Assembly: GCA_025331125.1 (NCBI GenBank)
Contig: JAOALB010000052.1
Location: 1 to 26,076 of the forward strand
Direction: 5' to 3'
Length of the DNA stretch: 26,076 nucleotides
Source of the DNA: Mycogone perniciosa
Lineage: Eukaryota; Ascomycota; Sordariomycetes; Hypocreales; Hypocreaceae
Shown: in pieces, positions 1-9,726 of the stretch
Numbering within the stretch: the first letter of the stretch is position 1
Layout of the letters: each line of letters opens with the position of its first letter
Translations under genes and position numbers: made by a program
Notes under the pieces: model-generated
Databases searched by the model: none
What the model was told of the DNA's origin: nothing
What the model saw: the letters and a program-made list of their open reading frames with translations, nothing else

Positions 1-76
1 TTCATCCCTGACCTCTCTGTCAACATAAACCCACGAACCTCGGTTTATCCCTTGAGAATCAACCCGGATCGTCACA
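1..76 (+). repeat. 3' end of the 5' LTR (truncated by window edge)
   Basis: This segment aligns with 3791-3867 with about nine differences including one gap. It ends in TCGTCACA, the same terminus as the downstream LTR. The rest of this LTR would lie before the window. Confidence 0.88.
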
Positions 77-82
77 TTTATC

Positions 83-3000
83 GGAAGCAGGCTATCCTGT
101 TATATTTGTATTAAAGAAAGGAGGTAAACTATAGTTAGTTGTAGACTACCGATAGCTTAATAAAGCCACTATTAAGGATAAAACTCCACTACTGTTAATT
201 ATAGAATTATAGGATAGACTATATAGGAAAAAATAGTTTACAGCGCTGGATCTTAAAGGCACTTACAACTTTATCTGAATTAAGGAAGGATATGAATAGA
301 TAACTGCGTTTCAAACCAAGTATAGCTTATTTAAATACCTTATTATGCCTTTCAGTCTTACTAACGCCCCTGCAATATTCTAAAAAATAATTAATAATAT
401 ATTAAAAGAGTACCTTAATATCTTTATAGTTATTTACCTGGATAATATCTTAATCTTTTTAGATACCCTTAAAGAATATAAGGTATATATCTATAAAGTA
501 TTATAAATACTATAAGATGCTAAACTACTTGTAGAACCCGAGAAATGCGAATTCTATATATAGAAAGTCACTTTTTTAAGGTATATTATTACCTTTAAAG
601 AAATCCGTATAAATCTATTAAAAATATAAGCAGTAAAAGACTAGCCTGTACCTATAATAGTCAGGGAAATCCAAAGCTTTTTAAAACTCGCTAACTATTA
701 TTAATAATTTATTAAAAACTATAGAAGTATTATATAAACTCTTTACAAACTTACCAAGAAAGATTGAAAGTTTCTATAAGTATTAAACGCATAGGAAGCC
801 TTTAATAAGCTTAAGCAGCTTATCTCGGAAAAACCTATACTTATTATATTTAACCTATTTAAGGAAACGGAAGTCGAAACGGACGCTTCCAACTTCGCTA
901 TAGGAGCTCAGCTTAGCCAGAAGGACGAGAACGGCAAGCTACGCCCTGTTGCCTTTTATTCCCAAGCACTATACGGCGCAGAACTAAACTACCCGATATA
1001 CAACAAAGAATTCCTCGCTATTATTCTTGCATTTAAAGAATAGCGATATTACCTATTAGGAGGAATATATAAGGTTAAGGTATATACTGATTATAAGAAT
1101 ATTATATACTTCGCGACAGTTTAATAATTTTCTGGAAGGCAGATCCGCTATACGGAATACCTTTTAGAATTCGACTATATCTTAATCCACTAGAAAGGAT
1201 CCGAGAACAAATAAGCAGACGCACTTAGCAGATAAGCTGACTATAACCAGGGAAAGATTAAGTATACTAGATAAATCTTAAAATAAACCTTTAAAAGACA
1301 CTACTAATAAATAGCACTTTAAGCTATATATAAGGTATTTAATGACGATGCTACGCTTTAACGCATTAAAGAGCACTATATTACCTAGGATAATAACAGA
1401 TTCCTAGGAGATATAGAGTTTAACGAAAAAGGAATTTAATAATAAAATAAAAAGATCTGGATCCTAGATAAACTTTAGAAAAATATAGTTATAGAAGTTT
1501 ATTAATACCCAGTATATGGATATAAGGGTATTTGCAAGACTTGCAAATAAGTATAAAAGTACTTTAAGTTTTAAAGGCTTAAAAAAGTAGTATAAGATAT
1601 TGTTTCTTGCTGTATAACTTATAGAACAGTTAAAACCTCGAAATATAAACTATACGGCAAACTTTAACCCTTGCTAATACTAGAACGACTATAGGAATCA
1701 ATCTTATTAGACTTTATCGTTAAACTACCACTATCTATTAAACCAGGATTAAAGACTAAATATAATAGTATATTAATAATTATAAACTAATTTACTAAAT
1801 ACTTTTACTTTTTTTTATATAAAGAAGTAATAGATATAGAAATATTAACTTATATATTTTTGCGATTTGTCGCAGCTAATTATATAATTCCAGCTAAAAT
1901 TATTTTTAACTAAGGAATTAACCTTTACATTTAAATTCTAGCAAGCATTTATAAACTAGTTAAGTATAAATTATAAGCTTAGTACTGTATACTACCTATA
2001 GACAGATAGATAGACAGAATGCATTAACTAGGTTATTAAAGCTTATCTGAGAAGTTATATTAACTTTAACTAAGACGATTAGGTAGAGAAGTTACTAATT
2101 GTATAAATATCCTATAACAGTAATATTTCAGAGTTAACTGGACTTAGCCCTATATACACTAACTACGGCTTTACGCTAAATATATATAGAGTGCCGAGGA
2201 AAGGCTTATATATCGATAAAGCATGAATTAAAGCCGAAGATATAAAGCAGTTATATAAGGAAATGCAGGTATACCTCTATTTTATATAAGAAAGAACAAG
2301 GAAGTATACCGATAAGTATAGATTAAAGGGACTAATCTTTAAGGAGGGAGATATAGTCTACTTATACTGATATTCGCTAGGAAAAAAGATTGTAAACATT
2401 AAAATAACGCGACTAAGCGATAAATTGGATTTTAAGAAACTTAGACTTTACCCGGTCAAAAAGGTTATTTCAGAAGTCACTTACGAATTTATACTACTAG
2501 ACGGTATCCGGATTTACCCGGTATTTTACATTTTACTACTCGAGAAAGCATTACAAGACGAATTGGAGAACGGACCGATCATAGACTCGATCGAAGTCTT
2601 AGCGGTCAAAGAAGAATATAAAGTAGAAGAAATCAAGGCTATGCGAGTAGAAGATAATAAACGCCAGTACTTAATTAAATGGAAAAACTATAGAGAGGAA
2701 TATAACTCCTGGGAACCCACCGAACACCTATTAAACGCCAAGAATAAACTCAAGCAGTTTCACCAGTCCCTAGGACTAAGGGACCCAAGTCCGCAAAATC
2801 GTCGCCAAGCCCTAAGGAAGCCCAATCCACCTCAGCGGGCACCCCCAGCGACTGGAGATCAGTCACCACCTCCGCCTCCTGGACGGACAAGGAGGGCGGC
2901 ACGCTATCCTCCTCGTCTAGACCCTGCAACCCCCGTTCGAAAAGTTCAGTACGTCGCTCGTATACCTTCTTCTTGGTACGCCGAATGCGGTTTAAATGCC

Positions 3001-3090
3001 CCGCGGCCGCTGCAATCTGTAACTAAAGCTCCGCCAAACGAGAATGAAGACCCTCCAGCTTCTCACCTACTTCGTCCTCTTCCAGCTTAA
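83..3090 (+). pseudogene. Ty3/gypsy pol remnant: RT, RNase H, integrase, chromodomain
   Basis: Conceptual reading through TAA/TAG codons gives RT motifs VVDYR-LNKAT near 140-165, LDLKG-YNF near 245-275, and the catalytic-site word YLDN at 435-446. RNase H (TDASNFAIGAQLSQ) lies near 870-920 and the integrase word TDRQTE near 2005-2020, with frame changes around it. A late integrase and chromodomain portion stays open from about 2425 to 3090; its chromodomain words YLIKWKNY and SWEP lie near 2670-2720. The family's YxDD has become YLDN, so a catalytic Asp is lost in addition to dozens of stops. No ATG precedes the open 2425-3090 stretch, which is the surviving tail of pol and not a gene of its own. 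After the chromodomain comes a Pro-rich tail. Family assignment is firm; domain borders are approximate. Confidence 0.9.
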
Positions 3091-3386
3091 GCTTTTTCTG
3101 CTGCTTAAGCACGCGCGTGACTAGAAAAGTTAGTGGAAAGGTATAGAGGAAGAGGAAAAGAGAGGAACGCACGAGACGAAGCGACCAGGACCCCATCACA
3201 GGAACGACCCCGACGCACACATTCACCACACCTCGAAGAGTTAGTCGTTATCCGACAGACCAATTTCTTCCGAAAACAAAAAGTATAAGGCATATCAGCG
3301 GGATCGCCTTCAGAAAGAATTAAAGAAGCAAGCAAGGCACGCTCGTTGGATTTACGAGCGCGAGGTTTGACAACACGATCTGTCAT
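2750..3386 (-). pseudogene. Antisense spliced ORF in the retroelement: Cys-cluster and charged-helix protein with one nonsense codon
   Basis: On the strand opposite pol, an ATG at 3386 opens exon 1 (3386-3173). A 52-bp intron (3172-3121) has donor GTGCGT, branch CTAAC and acceptor TTCTAG, and exon 2 runs 3120-2750 to TGA. The spliced length is 585 nt (194 codons), and phase is kept across the join. One in-frame TAG at 3025-3023 (codon 104) interrupts it; it is a CAG-to-TAG change, the RIP type. Exon 1 carries Cys37-x6-Cys44-x8-Cys53-x2-Cys56-x6-Cys63; the last three have the CX2CX6C spacing of half a Zn(II)2Cys6 cluster, followed by RRGRSCDG. Exon 2 continues as a Lys/Glu/Arg-rich, probably helical or coiled-coil stretch (KLKLEEDEVGEKLE), and after the stop the same character persists (RRTKKKVYERRTELFERGL). 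It overlaps the pol chromodomain and tail. From memory, similar 'hypothetical proteins' recur in fungal genomes; I cannot verify this. Function is unknown; nucleic-acid binding is only an inference. Confidence 0.68.
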
Positions 3387-3467
3387 AGTATTAGCATAGG
3401 AAGGGTAAAAAGAATAAACGGACAAAACTCATCAAGGAACCAACAGGTCTTAAGGACAAGACTAACG

Positions 3468-3478
3468 GGAGGGGGATA
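3468..3478 (+). other. Polypurine tract of the LTR retrotransposon
   Basis: A G-rich purine run interrupted by a single T (GGGAGGGGGATA) sits just before the 3' LTR that begins at 3482. That is where plus-strand DNA synthesis is primed in LTR retroelements. Its placement supports the LTR boundary. Confidence 0.7.
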
Positions 3479-3481
3479 TCG

Positions 3482-3867
3482 TGTTACGACCCGACTATAT
3501 CGAAGACCTGGTCACGGGATCACGGCAGAACGTCGGAACCTCTAACCAATCACTAATGGATCGTAGCTGTGAGCGTGATCCTATAAGAGGGATTACTGTA
3601 TGAAACCGTAATCCTGGATCGACGGGATCACTATAATCCAAACGATCAAGTATATTCACTATATATCTCCTTTATATATATACGACTGGCTTGTTACTTA
3701 TTTAGTATAGTTACTTAGATAGTCGTTAATAATTGTATTCACTAGAACCGCCTGTTCTATAGAATCGTGACTACGTTACCCTGCTCAGTATTCATCCCTG
3801 ACCTCTCTGTTAACATAAACCCTGCGAACCTCGGTTTGACTGTTGAGAACTAACCCGGATCGTCACA
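3482..3867 (+). repeat. 3' LTR, 386 bp
   Basis: It starts TGTTACGA and ends TCGTCACA, nearly inverted termini (7 of 8) with the canonical TG..CA. A polypurine tract precedes it, and its last 77 bases recur at 1-76. It lies upstream of the antisense frame at 3386, so any antisense promoter would have to be in or next to this LTR. Confidence 0.88.
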
Positions 3868-5303
3868 CCTGTCCCCGACTTGTCTATCCCGTGAGGACTT
3901 CTAATAGCCACCCGCCTAATAACCCATTGTATTTACTCGATAATACTACTATTTGCATTCTAACTGCTGCTGCTTTACAAAGTGCTATTTATGTATAAGT
4001 GGTAGTATTGCGAGCTTTAAATTTGGTAGAACTGTGTTCAGCAAGTCAGTATATATATGTTTTGTCTGAGTGTTATCTCCCTCCACCTTCAAAACGTAGA
4101 TAGCTCGGCTCATCTTCATGGAACTTCAGAGCAAGAGTAATTGTATTGGCACATGTAGCCTATACCTACCATAACTCTCAATTCACACTTACACACATAC
4201 CAACATAACGCTCAATGCGATACTCACCACAGCGCTGATAGCTAGCTTCAATAATACACCACAATTGCTTTAAATAATAGGTCTTTATCTTTCTTTATCT
4301 ACTCTATAAATGCATTCCCCAATCTTGCTATTGTTCCGGCTCTATAGCTGGCTTCATTCCGCACTGAAATTATGCGAAACAGGTCTATCATCTCAGTCTT
4401 TTAGTTACCCGCGAATTTGTGCGGCACCGTAAACTACTACGTCGAGCTCTCAACTTCCGATGGCGAGGGCGCTCGCTATCGTTATATTCTTGGGCCTAGT
4501 CGTTATAAAGGTGGCCGCCCCTATGTCACCATCTTTCTAATCATTATGGCTGCTATACCTGCTGTGTGCGAGTAACTGTATCACTATGGAATCGACGTTG
4601 TTATTATACTTGTGGTTGATGTTGAATTTGAAGTTGGAAAGCTAGGAAGACTTCCATGGAATGTATAGGCTATCTGTGCCAATAGCACTGCTCTACAACA
4701 ATCGATCATCGTCTCCAAAAGTTCTCTCTGCCTGCGAGGTTCAACAAACGGTAAATCCTTTACTTGAACTTGAATCCCATTAGCTACAGGTCAGATAGTA
4801 TAATGGCTGCGGTATCACCGTTCAGCCATGTCAGCTACAGATGGCATCTTATTTACACCTGGTTAGATACTTGCTGCTAACATGTCACTCCTTTTATGCT
4901 AAAGCGAAATTGTCATATCCTTCCTATATGTTCTATATGTACCATGCTGAGATCGTTTATAACGAGTTACTATCATACCCATAAAAGTTCATCCGTCTAC
5001 CGTTAATAGTGGGCGAGTAGCTCAACACATGCATGACTTATCCGGAGTCTCATCGTAAATACAAGTCTATAACAACAAATTCGGCCACGGCTGTCCCGTC
5101 TAGAGTATTGAATCCCGAAAAACGCCGCAGTGATGATATACCCCTTTGATTAAAAAGACCCGTTCTCTATTATAAGATGGCAAAGCTTGCTTGTCCAAGT
5201 AGCGATGGAATTGAGAAGAAAAGGAGGTGAGATCAGAGATGCTCTCATGCTAAGAATAGAATGCCTCATGAAGTGGAGATTGGTTTTCTCAAGCGGTGTT
5301 GCT
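3868..5303. other. Intergenic, between the 3' LTR and the MFS gene 3' end
   Basis: Mostly AT-leaning sequence with no recognisable gene. One short frame without ATG, 4405-4575 plus, has protein-like composition but no family I recognise. The stretch next to 5304 should hold the 3' UTR of the MFS gene; I could not place its poly(A) site. Confidence 0.6.
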
Positions 5304-7167
5304 TCAGCTCTCATCCTTCTCCTTTTCGTGGCGCTTCTTCTCGTGCTGCTCAGTCTCGAGCACAGCATCGTCCTCAGTGGCTTGGACGGGCTGGGGGCGC
5401 ATTTTCTCCATAAAAGCAGCTGCTTCAGCAGCGAACTGGCACTTCTGACGGATCTTGGCTCCGTAAATGTAGAACAATGCCGGGAAAGGCAAACACGCCA
5501 ATGCTAAGAAAGCCGGAACAGAGCTCGCCCAATGGATGCCGAGATCTTTGTACATGTACGTCGTAAACAGAGGGAAGGCAGCGCCGAAAAGAGATCGAAG
5601 AACCGAGTTGGCGGCGAGCGCAGAGGCAGCATAGATGACGTCTATTGTTCAATCTGATTAGCAACCGATCCAGATAAACAAATGAGAGAAAAGAGCAAGA
5701 CTTGGGCTTACAAGAATCAATGATGTAGTTCATCAGGGCGAGGAAGACCAAAAGGATACCACAGGCAAAGAAGACGGAGCCGATGATGGGTACAATCCAG
5801 TGAATTTCGGGCCCGTTGGTCCAAGCGAACCAGAATAAACTCATTGGGAGCAAAATAGAGCCGATGATCGCGGGAGGCAAACGTGCCTCAGGGGGGGCCA
5901 TGCCACCGGGCGAGTTAGCTACCACGCGTGAATACCGCTTGTTATCGAAGATGCATGCGAAGGTGCCGATGAGCATGCCCACAGCAATGCCCACGAAAGA
6001 CAAACCACCAATACCAGGGCTCCAGCCCCGGACTTGTTGGAAAACGATGGGGAAGGCAGCGAAGCACATGTACAAGGTGCCGTAGATGATGGCCATGTAG
6101 AGGGTCGTCAGGAAAATAATCGGCTCCTTGAACAGGAGAGCCCAGGGACGAGACAGGGAGACGGCAAGCTGTCTAGCAATGGTCTTGGGCGGCTGTCCGG
6201 CCTCAAACTTGGAAATGTAAACATTGCCGGTCTTCTGGGACAAGGCGGCAGCGCGTTTGCGAAGCAGGACAGGGGCGTAGGTTTCGGTGTAGACAAGACT
6301 GCTAATGATCCAGAAGATACCAGTGAAGATGGATATCATTCCCTCTACCCACCGCCAGCCCTCAGCTGCGCCAAGGAAACCACTCGCAATAGGTCCTATG
6401 GTTTCCAGTTAGTACACAACATGTTGATTTGCGAAAGGAGGACGAGAGGGGGACCTCATACCAAGGGCCGGACCTAGGAATGGAGCCATAGCGAAGATGC
6501 TAGAAGCGATTCCTCGCTCACTCGCTTGGAAGAGATCAGCAATAACACCGCCGGCGTTGGTCAGAGGAGCAGATCCAAAGGAACCAGCCAGGAATCGAAG
6601 CGCAATAAGCCCGCCGATGTTAGGAGCGCCGGCGGCAGCGGCGTTGAAGACTGACAAACATAGGTAGCTCACAAAGAAGATCTTCTGGCGGCCATACATC
6701 TCAGACAGTGGAGCCCAGAGGAGAGGACCAATGGCAAAGCCCAGGACAAACATCGACACACCCAGAATGGCAATTTCGGTAGAGATGTGAAACTCAGCGA
6801 TGATCTCCCTCACACCACCTGAGTAGGCGGAGCTGGCGAAGGAGACGGCGAGGGTGGCGCCGGCCTGGACAAACATGTTGAGCCATTTCTTATTCCCGGG
6901 CATGGTCATCGGGTTGTAAGGATCATTGGGGAGGAATTCGACAAGGTAAGGCGATTCGGAAGTGCCATTGCCAGAATAGTTGTAGTCGAGAGCTTCCTGG
7001 GTGACGCCAGCTTGGTTCCAAAGGATATGCCAATGAGAGAGTTTCGTCGGGGCTTTGTGCTGGGACTCGAGATCGTGGCCTGGTGTGGCGACGGTAGCTG
7101 ACGACCCTGATGATGCAGAAGATGAGGCAACCGATGAATGTACCGGTGCCGTGTGTTTGTCCGCCAT
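5304..7167 (-). CDS. Major facilitator superfamily drug/polyamine-type transporter (DHA1-like)
   Basis: Three exons: 7167-6462, 6395-5712 and 5641-5304. Introns are 6461-6396 (GTATGA..CATAG) and 5711-5642 (GTAAGC..AATAG). Spliced length is 1728 nt, giving 575 aa. A Ser-rich cytosolic N-terminus (about 1-40) leads to the DPYNP word before the first membrane span, usual in this fungal family. About 12 hydrophobic segments follow; the MFS motif-A region GPLLWAPLSEMYGRQ is at about 147-161 between spans 2 and 3. A long central loop (VYISKFEAGQPPK) separates the halves, and the C-terminus is cytosolic and Lys/Glu-rich (HEKKRHEKEK). Proton antiport of small molecules at the plasma membrane is the family's usual role; the substrate cannot be read from sequence. 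The ATG at 7167 was chosen over the open frame continuing to 7281 because the latter lacks an ATG in good context. No biosynthetic genes adjoin it. Confidence 0.93.
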
Positions 7168-9726
7168 GGCTCGGGACAATGGCAATTCGCTGCGCGCACA
7201 GAGTATGTGTATATACAACCCTTTCTGAGCCGATTTCCGATATCGAAGCAGACCAATAATGAGCCCAAGCTGCTTGCTCACTTTGCCACTGCACCTTCAG
7301 AGAGAATTGAGCCTAAAAGAAGATGCAGAGTCTGCGAGAGACTAGACACCGATGCGCGCTGCTTGAATTATAGTACGAGCACTTGGACGAAATCTGAGAC
7401 AAGAGCTGCTTGGCGCGCGCCGCTCTGAAACAAAGAGGGAGGAGAAGAGGTGGAAGGGATGAGCATACGAATAAATGGAAAAGATACGGAGCAGATGGGA
7501 AAAGATAGTCCAGAAAAGATCTGGGATTCGGAGTTGAGTGCAGATCGCAAGCCGGCGAGAAGTGGAGAGTGGAGATGCGCAGCTTCTCAAGAATCACTCT
7601 CTGCATTTTGGTCCGCTTCCACACCCCTCCCAGCCCCTCCCTCCCTCCCTTCCTTCCTTACTTCCCGGGTTCTTGCAGTGGCATCATCTGCGATATATGA
7701 GTACCTACCGAGTACATAGATAGGTACGGAGTAGGTACTTCGTAGGTAGGTATGCTGACCCTCAGCTGGGACCTGTGTGAGAGACAATGTGCATCCCTTT
7801 CGGGCCATGAAGTCCTCGCATCTACGAAGTACTACACATTCCATTTCATTCTACGGCTTACTGGAGAGCGAACAGTAATGGTACCAAACTAATGCCTCTA
7901 GTACGGAGTAGCATTCTCTGTGACCCAACAATCCCAACAATAGGTACTGCCAGGAGTAGACTATGTATGTATGCAAGTACGGCAAAGGCAAGAAAAAAAA
8001 ATAGTCTCGGCCGAGTCTCCATATTACGAACCGCCCTTGGTGGGGGTGTCGCTCTTTTTCTCCACAGGAGCTCCGATCCCTTCAATCGCAGGCCAACTAC
8101 TGGGGATAGTAGCAAAGCGGGCACGGGGATTGTCGATTTTGAGACAGCCGAAGATCGGACTTTAGGGCATTTGGGCGTTAGTCGCAAACTCGTAAACCCG
8201 CGCGGCCGACGTTTTCGCAAGCCACCATGTTTCGTTCTAAATCATCTTCTAGGGCGTTTATTTGTCTTGGTATTGGTTGAGGCTGGTATGCCACGGCATC
8301 GACAGCCGACAACCTCGGCTTAAAAGCCATACGTCATCATCACTGGTGTATAAAAATAGATGCTCTTCCATAAGCCTTATCAATAAAACTACTATTGCTG
8401 CTTCTGCTACTGCTATACATTAATCATCACGTACTCGTGCAGAGCACTTGGTATGCACGAGTATCTCTTGTCTTTACCCAAACTTGCGGATGCACAGACA
8501 GTACTCGTACTACCACCTTGGTGGCAGGGGTTGGGACCCTATGTAAACACCTTAATCTTGTGCATCCCTGTCCCCATTTTTCTGTTGCGGCTTGAAAGAC
8601 ATCATCCCCCCCCCTGGACGCATCGAAGATTAATAATGCTTTGTCGCTTGCATCATTTCTTAGGCTTATTATAAAGTTCGCCATCCAAAATCCGGATCCG
8701 AATCCCGGAAAGCTACGTACGTGTCGGGTCCATAGTGTGCTCGTATGTGAGTGATCAAGACTCTTTCCAGCAACTGCTAGCATCGGCACTGTTGTTGTGC
8801 AGCTTTTTTCTTTTCTTTTCTTTTTCTTATTGTTCTGCATTGTTGCCCAATAATACATCCAATAATACAAGTATCCGACGAAAACGAAAAGTCAGTCCAC
8901 CTCAGTGTGGAGTGCAATCTCAAATCAGACCGAGGCTGAAGAGCGCGTATATAGCAAAAGAAAAAAAAACCCACAAGCGGCCCGTCTGATCCAAGTTGAT
9001 ATCGGAGTACGGAGTACCTCGGAGTAGGAGTAGTAATAGTATCTACTGCAAGTATAGCACGTGTGAGCAGCGCTCCGACGGAAAGAATGAAATCAAAACT
9101 ACAAAGTAGAAACAGGTGTAGTGACGCGGTATTCAACTTGCTCCGTAGTTGCCGTATCGCGACTCATATGCGTTGGCAATAAAACAACTCAACCCAACAG
9201 ACAGTCTGGACCAACAACATCAGGAGGTCTCCACCACGGATCGCGGCAGTACCAACTCCGAAAGCCCTCATCATCATAATTAATAGTACTACTAGTATTA
9301 AAAAGCCTCAATCGCTCGTTATGGGCAGTGACAAATCTGACGAATTCATGATTATGCATCACTCCCGCCATCAAAAGGGGTGGCGTGGGGAATAAGCACG
9401 GAAACTCCATGGGCTCCTTTAGTGGTCAACTTGTACAAACTTCGTTCATAGCGTTCCTGCCGAGTCCCGGCACGTGGCGCTGATCTTTTTTTTTCTCGGC
9501 CGAGTAAGAGAGTTATGAGGGGGGGACTTGGCCCAACACAGTAATTTTATGCGATCTCGTGGCTACGACAGACATATTTATTATTAATGCTTCATTCCGC
9601 ATCCGATTTCCGTACGAGTACGGAGTTCGGAGTAGAGTAGTAGTATGTAATAATAGTACCCGTCATCTCAAACGTCACCGCGGGTATTATCATTATACAA
9701 AATATAGACATAAGCGCGCGGTATTT
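7168..9726. other. Long intergenic spacer upstream of the MFS gene, downstream of the methyltransferase gene
   Basis: About 2.6 kb without a convincing gene. It must contain the MFS promoter (left part, minus strand) and the 3' UTR of the methyltransferase gene (right end). Visible features are a C/T-rich tract near 7620-7670; runs of GAGTAC, TACGGAGTA and TACTTCGTA words near 7700-7755, 9003-9035 and 9613-9640; and a TATAAAAATA box-like word at 8349-8358 on the plus strand with no credible gene after it. Short ORFs here (for example 7892-8323) have no recognisable domain or codon character. Confidence 0.6.

Larger units (their letters stand above)
1..3867 (+). mobile_element. Degenerate Ty3/gypsy LTR retrotransposon, internally deleted and RIP-like mutated
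   Basis: The first 76 bases match the last 77 bases of a 386-bp LTR at 3482-3867 with about nine differences, so the two LTR ends bracket the element. Between them, on the plus strand, come recognisable reverse transcriptase, RNase H, integrase and chromodomain remnants in the Ty3/gypsy order. Gag, protease and the primer-binding site are missing: RT-like coding begins within about 10 bases of the 5' LTR end. Much of the interior is very TA-rich, and Gln codons CAA/CAG have become TAA/TAG throughout, as expected from repeat-induced point mutation (CpA to TpA). The 5' LTR is cut by the window edge, so target-site duplication cannot be checked. The element is non-autonomous and dead for pol. 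Confidence 0.93.

Noticed and set aside
2425..3090. Plus-strand chromodomain frame as an independent gene
   Set aside because: It begins at TTG, continues integrase coding from the mutated pol, and is best read as the surviving tail of pol.
3105..3425. Unspliced minus-strand frame at the 3' end of the retroelement
   Set aside because: Its first codon at 3425 is TTG, and its end past 3173 reads intron sequence; the spliced model starting at ATG 3386 explains it better.
4736..4830. tRNA-like B-box words (GGTTCAA and similar)
   Set aside because: No paired A box, acceptor-stem complementarity or cloverleaf could be found by eye here or in the other spacers.
7168..7281. N-terminal extension of the MFS transporter
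   Set aside because: The longer frame starts without an ATG, and the sequence is unlike the family; the ATG at 7167 in a good context fits.
7892..8323. 143-residue frame in the MFS upstream spacer
   Set aside because: No domain, mixed composition, and overlapping open frames on both strands; looks like chance in GC-richer DNA.
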